DNA of 64,000 nucleotides. It comes from Paenibacillus segetis (GTDB lineage: Bacteria; Bacillota; Bacilli; Paenibacillales; Paenibacillaceae). The position numbers and the translations under genes were made by a program. The notes below the pieces were generated by a model. The model searched no databases and was not told the origin of the DNA. It worked only from the letters and a program-made list of their open reading frames with translations. The stretch is from the NCBI RefSeq assembly GCF_014639155.1, contig NZ_BMFT01000001.1:992001-1056000 (forward strand), in the 5' to 3' direction. This document shows, in pieces, positions 60,394 to 64,000 of this stretch (its first letter is position 1; every line of letters starts with the position of its first letter).

Positions 60394-61059
60394 ATGAGGT
60401 TCAAAGATGTATTTTCTATTATCGGTCCAGTTATGGTTGGACCTTCAAGTTCACATACAGCTGGTGCGGTGCGCATCGGTCGTGTTGCACGGCAGTTGCT
60501 CGGATGTATGCCTGAGCAAGCTATCATCACTTTTTACGGTTCCTTTGCGGAGACGTATTCCGGCCACGGAACAGATCTAGCTATTATTGGAGGACTACTT
60601 GATTTCGACACAGATGATGAGCGAATTCAGAATGCCTTCACTGAGGCCGAGCAGTCCGGTCTGCACTTTGAGTTGCGGCAGAGTACTTTGATGAGTCCTC
60701 ATCCCAATTTCGTTGAGATTACAGCGAGCGTAGGTGGTAGGGATATCACAGTTAGTGGGGCTTCAATTGGCGGTGGAAATATAAAGATACATTCCATAAA
60801 TAGCTTCGCTGTTAGCTGCACAGGATATTATCCGACACTGGTGATCACTCACGACGACCAGGTTGGGATCCTGGCTTCTATTACGAGAGCGGTTAGTAGC
60901 GCTGGATTGAATATCGGTTTTATGAATGTAGATCGCAAAGAAAGAAATGGTTCCGCGATGACAGTCATCGAGTGTGATAAAAGGCCGGGGGATGAAGTTC
61001 TCGAAACCCTTTCTCTCCTGCCACATATTAGCCGAGTCTCTGTAATTGATCTCAACTAG
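60394..61059 (+). CDS. sdaAB: L-serine dehydratase, iron-sulfur dependent, beta subunit
   Basis: 221 residues. N-terminal domain starts with FSIIGPVMVGPSSSHTAGAVRIGRVAR, a substrate-binding region; residues about 145-221 form an ACT domain (YPTLVITHDDQVGILASITRAVSSAGLNI). With the alpha subunit it deaminates serine to pyruvate and ammonia. AAGAAGGGG precedes the ATG. First gene after the riboswitch. Confidence 0.95.
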   Translation: MRFKDVFSIIGPVMVGPSSSHTAGAVRIGRVARQLLGCMPEQAIITFYGSFAETYSGHGTDLAIIGGLLDFDTDDERIQNAFTEAEQSGLHFELRQSTLMSPHPNFVEITASVGGRDITVSGASIGGGNIKIHSINSFAVSCTGYYPTLVITHDDQVGILASITRAVSSAGLNIGFMNVDRKERNGSAMTVIECDKRPGDEVLETLSLLPHISRVSVIDLN

Positions 61060-61072
61060 AGGAGTTGTATAT

Positions 61073-61960
61073 ATGCGTTTTAGTACCCTTAAAGATATAG
61101 TGGAAATATGCCAGGTTGAATCGTTAACGATCGCAGAGCTCATGATCGCTGAACAGGCTAAAGAAACCGGGGAATCACCGGAGGAGATTGTGAATCAGAT
61201 GACCGCCTATTATCAAGTGATGAAGGAAGCGGTTAGTAAAGGACTTGAGAGTAATACTTCCTCTCGAAGTGGGCTTGTAGGTGGGGACGGTCGAAAGGTT
61301 AACGAACTCATCACTTCTTTTGAACCGTCTGTTGGTGTTTGGGCTGCTAAAGCGATGGCGTATGCTCTCGCAGTGTCTGAGGTTAACGCTTCGATGGGTC
61401 GCATTGTGGCTACACCAACAGCAGGTTCCTGTGGGATCATTCCCGGCGTCTTTGTTAGCGCTCAAGAGCGATTCGGATGGGAGGATGAGAAGCTCGTTCA
61501 TGGGCTGTTTAGTTCGGGAGCGATTGGATACGTTATCGCCAACAATTCTTTCATTTCAGGTGCAGAGGGCGGCTGTCAGGCTGAGGTTGGTTCTGCCATC
61601 GGGATGGCGGCAGGAGCACTTGTAGAACTTCGTGGAGGAACTCCTGAGCAAGCGGTTCATGCCGTTGGTCTTGCGCTCAAGAATACGCTGGGTCTAATAT
61701 GCGATCCTGTTGCCGGGCTCGTTGAAGTACCATGTATTGTTCGTAATGGTCTTGGCGCAGTGAATGCATTAGCGGCTGCGGATATGGCTCTTGCCGGCGT
61801 TCGAAGTGTCATTCCCTCGGACGAAGTGATAGGTGTTATGTTAGAGGTTGGTTCGAAAATGCCGGGAGAACATCGCGAAACGGCACTTGGTGGATTAGCT
61901 CAAACTCCAACCGGACGCAAGTTGACGGAGCAGATCAAAGCGACTAAATCACCATCTTAA
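61073..61960 (+). CDS. sdaAA: L-serine dehydratase, iron-sulfur dependent, alpha subunit
   Basis: 295 residues, carries the 4Fe-4S site. Family blocks ATPTAGSCGIIPGVF, GAEGGCQAEVGSAIGMAAGAL and LICDPVAGLVEVPCIVRN hold the three cluster Cys. ATG 61073 after AGAGGAG; nine codons are open upstream and overlap sdaAB. Confidence 0.95.
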   Translation: MRFSTLKDIVEICQVESLTIAELMIAEQAKETGESPEEIVNQMTAYYQVMKEAVSKGLESNTSSRSGLVGGDGRKVNELITSFEPSVGVWAAKAMAYALAVSEVNASMGRIVATPTAGSCGIIPGVFVSAQERFGWEDEKLVHGLFSSGAIGYVIANNSFISGAEGGCQAEVGSAIGMAAGALVELRGGTPEQAVHAVGLALKNTLGLICDPVAGLVEVPCIVRNGLGAVNALAAADMALAGVRSVIPSDEVIGVMLEVGSKMPGEHRETALGGLAQTPTGRKLTEQIKATKSPS

Positions 61961-62076
61961 ATGATCCTTAGGAAACATGGTTTAAGGATTGAAGATGTGG
62001 TTAATCCTATCTATCAATGTAATAGTATTTTTCAGTTAGAGATAATTTAACGATTAAACTTAATGGAGGTAACACG

Positions 62077-62634
62077 ATGACACATAAAAGCAACATACAG
62101 CGACGATTTCATGCTACACTCCTTCTTTTTACTTGCCTATTCATTCTGCTAAGTGGTTGTTCGAAGGCACAAACTGAATCACAGAACTCAATTCCTCCAG
62201 TAGAAACCCCAGCACCAACAGAATCGAATACGAATACTACAACAGAACAACCGAATTCTCAAACAGAATCTAATGTAGCGGATTCAGAAGGAATCCCCGC
62301 AGATGTGAAAGTTAAAAAGGTACTTGTGGATACTACAATAAAAAAAGATTATCACAAAAAGGTTGAGCTCCTTACAGACGGTGGTAAACGTGTAACCATT
62401 ACCGATCCTAAAGGTGAAATTGTCTTGCGGCAACTTGAATATGATGGAATCATTCAAGCGGTTAATGGGAATCAAGTTACCGTCCAAGTGGAACATGGGG
62501 GGCAACAAACCTTAACCATTCCGAGTCATATCGTCATTGAAGATGAAGACAACTTAGGACTGAACAAAGGTGTTGAAATCGAATGGACGGTAGATACGGA
62601 TGGTCAAATCCAAAGTGTGGAATTGGATGATTAA
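62077..62634 (+). CDS. Lipoprotein of unknown function (185 aa)
   Basis: Signal peptide with lipobox LSGC, then a Thr/Asn/Pro/Glu-rich linker (about 30-70) and a beta-rich C-terminal domain (KVLVDTTIKKDYHKKVELL, QAVNGNQVTVQVEHGGQQTLTIPSHIVIEDED). It resembles small OB- or SH3-like surface domains; no family assigned. TGGAGG precedes the ATG. Confidence 0.6.
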   Translation: MTHKSNIQRRFHATLLLFTCLFILLSGCSKAQTESQNSIPPVETPAPTESNTNTTTEQPNSQTESNVADSEGIPADVKVKKVLVDTTIKKDYHKKVELLTDGGKRVTITDPKGEIVLRQLEYDGIIQAVNGNQVTVQVEHGGQQTLTIPSHIVIEDEDNLGLNKGVEIEWTVDTDGQIQSVELDD

Positions 62635-62667
62635 GTAAGATATAAATAGAATTTAGACTATCTCAAG

Positions 62668-62696
62668 GGCGACCCTCGGGTCGCCTTTTGTCTTTT
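62668..62696 (+). terminator. Terminator of the 185-aa lipoprotein gene
   Basis: GGCGACC with GGTCGCC, loop CTCG or similar, followed by TTTTGTCTTTT. Confidence 0.8.
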
Positions 62697-62757
62697 CTAG
62701 TGTATAATTATGGAAAATATCTCTTAACTGACATTCTTTGAATAGGGGAGGGAACTG

Positions 62758-63285
62758 ATGAGTAAAAAATATTATATATTTATTGCGATCATTACTTTAT
62801 GCTCAATCATGTTAGATGCTTGTTCGTATAGAGAAGAAATTAAGAACACGAGTAATGTTACTACACAAGTTTCTACAGCTACTAACATAGCCCTTAAATA
62901 TAAATTGAAGGAGCTTGAAGCAGCTCCACCGGACAACGCTAAAGAGATTAACCCAGAGCAAATCGCGAAGAGGGAAAAGTCGATTAAGTCTCTAACAACA
63001 AAAGAGTTTTTCGATAAACAATCTGCTGATCATGTCTACGAATGGGCTTTGAGAGCAGCATTAATCAAACAAAGTGACCTGAAAATTACTTATATTTCAT
63101 TTAGAAGATCAAATGTTACTGAAGATAGCAGTGAGCTTACTTATGAGGCCACTCTTCGTTTTGGGGAAGAAAAATTAACCCTGAATGGAACGATGACTCT
63201 TTTAAAAGAAGGCGGCTCTTGGAAAGTAAATGATGATCAATATAACGCTGATGATATTTTAGAAATAATAAATACAAATGACTAA
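62758..63285 (+). CDS. Lipoprotein of unknown function (175 aa)
   Basis: N-terminal hydrophobic segment with lipobox-like LDAC, then a Lys/Glu-rich domain with a C-terminal GTMTLLKEGGSWKVNDDQYNADDILEII, typical of NTF2-like or DUF-type accessory lipoproteins. GGGGAGGG precedes the ATG. Its stop overlaps the convergent DHHW gene by four bases. Confidence 0.6.
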   Translation: MSKKYYIFIAIITLCSIMLDACSYREEIKNTSNVTTQVSTATNIALKYKLKELEAAPPDNAKEINPEQIAKREKSIKSLTTKEFFDKQSADHVYEWALRAALIKQSDLKITYISFRRSNVTEDSSELTYEATLRFGEEKLTLNGTMTLLKEGGSWKVNDDQYNADDILEIINTND

Positions 63286-64000
63286 CGGGCTAATTTCAAC
63301 AATTCTTGATTATCAACAAAAGTCGTTGTATTAAACAGTAGTAATACATCCTCAATCCCATTCTCGGTCATGTAAGTACCAATATCGCCGTTGTAATACC
63401 GTAGATCGATAACGTGAATTTCCGGCACTTGAAGGGCTAGAAATGGAAGCACGCTATGCGCATAAGAATCTTTGATGACTAACAGCTTCTGCTGTTCTAT
63501 GTCCTCTGGCTTAATATCGCTTGTTATGGTCATGAGGGCATGGACTCCACCAAGAAAATAAGAGTATTTATCTTTCTTCTCCAAATAACTGGGGTCGTAT
63601 AGACTAGATATGGTTTCATTTGTATCCGCGATATACATCTTTGAAGAGGTAGGCCATTTCGGTACATAAACTTGGATGGAATCTGGGTCTAATCTATTGA
63701 ATTGGCTCCGTGTATGATAGCTCCCTAGAAAAGAATCGGTGATCGTTTTAATCGTAAACTCCGATTTGTCCTTTACCGTCCAGCCCACGTTCTCCGCATA
63801 GGCTTGATAAGCTAAGTAAGCACCATAAGTCGTCCAATGATGGTCTGTGCGGTAGAAGATGGGTATCTGTTCATGAGCAGCAGGACGCAAGAAATCAAAC
63901 CCATCCATGAAAGATAGGTTGACGCCTAACTGTAACTGATCAGCAACATACTCGTTCACCTTCACCTGCGGAAAAGTAGGGGCAAGCCAAGGTAGCCGTT
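63282..64000 (-). CDS. DHHW-family protein (partial, N-terminus outside window)
   Basis: At least 239 residues, open to the window edge (...LPWLAPTFPQVKVNEY). The signature DHHW is in YRTDHHWTTYGAYLAYQAY; KLLVIKDSYAHSVLPFLA is the second conserved block with the Asp-Ser pair of SGNH-like folds. Such proteins are AlgX/AlgJ-like and usually sit beside MBOAT O-acetyltransferases. They acylate or process extracellular polysaccharides. The partner gene would lie beyond 64000 if present. Confidence 0.82.
   Translation of the reverse strand, partial: RLPWLAPTFPQVKVNEYVADQLQLGVNLSFMDGFDFLRPAAHEQIPIFYRTDHHWTTYGAYLAYQAYAENVGWTVKDKSEFTIKTITDSFLGSYHTRSQFNRLDPDSIQVYVPKWPTSSKMYIADTNETISSLYDPSYLEKKDKYSYFLGGVHALMTITSDIKPEDIEQQKLLVIKDSYAHSVLPFLALQVPEIHVIDLRYYNGDIGTYMTENGIEDVLLLFNTTTFVDNQELLKLAR

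Overview
The window looks like a chromosomal segment of a spore-forming, low-to-mid GC Bacillota, most probably Paenibacillus or a close relative. The evidence is strong AGGAGG-type ribosome binding sites, TTG/GTG starts, an alpha/beta-type SASP gene, a YjcZ-type mini-membrane protein, sigma-G and sigma-K type promoters, a single-chain class I fumarase, a squalene-hopene/sporulenol cyclase and many solute-binding lipoproteins. No phage, CRISPR array, intact IS element or rRNA operon is visible.

Layout. 1-5.3 kb: end of an unknown gene, YfbR nucleotidase, fumarase followed directly by phoR, then phoP behind its own Pho box. 5.4-10.1 kb: a sugar-acid operon (metallohydrolase, DgaE-like ammonia lyase, KDGP aldolase, PfkB kinase, GntR regulator) with two near-identical operator-like repeats in front. 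10.2-21.6 kb: pstB-phoU, a MITE-like repeat, polA-mutM-coaE-lytic transglycosylase, a SASP gene, nrdR and pstSCAB. PhoR/PhoP, three Pho-box regions and two pst loci form a local phosphate regulon. 21.6-24.3 kb: small sporulation-type genes and a YcaQ-family glycosylase. 24.4-27.4 kb: a radical SAM protein and an Lsa-type ABC-F ribosome protection gene whose roughly 350-nt leader can be read as two stacked ribosome-sensing attenuators. 27.4-32.9 kb: tRNA-Lys and tRNA-Ala, a decayed flavoprotein gene, a LysR regulator divergent from twin cytosine-deaminase-like amidohydrolases, and remnants of a response regulator and an ABC permease.

33-41.3 kb: a SUFU-domain protein and a siderophore uptake locus (Fur box, lipoprotein, two permeases, ATPase, two flanking esterases). 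It ends in one open reading frame joining an AraC regulator to a siderophore-binding lipoprotein, with a Fur box and a ribosome binding site inside the reading frame. 41.3-50 kb: the triterpene cyclase and a CcpA/AraC-type beta-L-arabinofuranosidase operon (GH127, binding protein, two permeases). 50-60 kb: a secreted unknown protein, an OYE reductase, MarR and TetR regulators paired with ABC and MFS exporters, and a membrane diguanylate cyclase. 60-64 kb: a tandem glycine riboswitch ahead of a two-subunit L-serine dehydratase, two lipoproteins and a truncated DHHW protein.

Most genes are ordinary and well recognised. The parts most worth following up are the ABC-F leader (25504-25889), the AraC/lipoprotein fusion with embedded Fur box (39251-41245), the riboswitch, and the tRNA-side repeat that brackets the radical SAM/ABC-F segment. 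All assignments come from reading the sequence; no database search was run.
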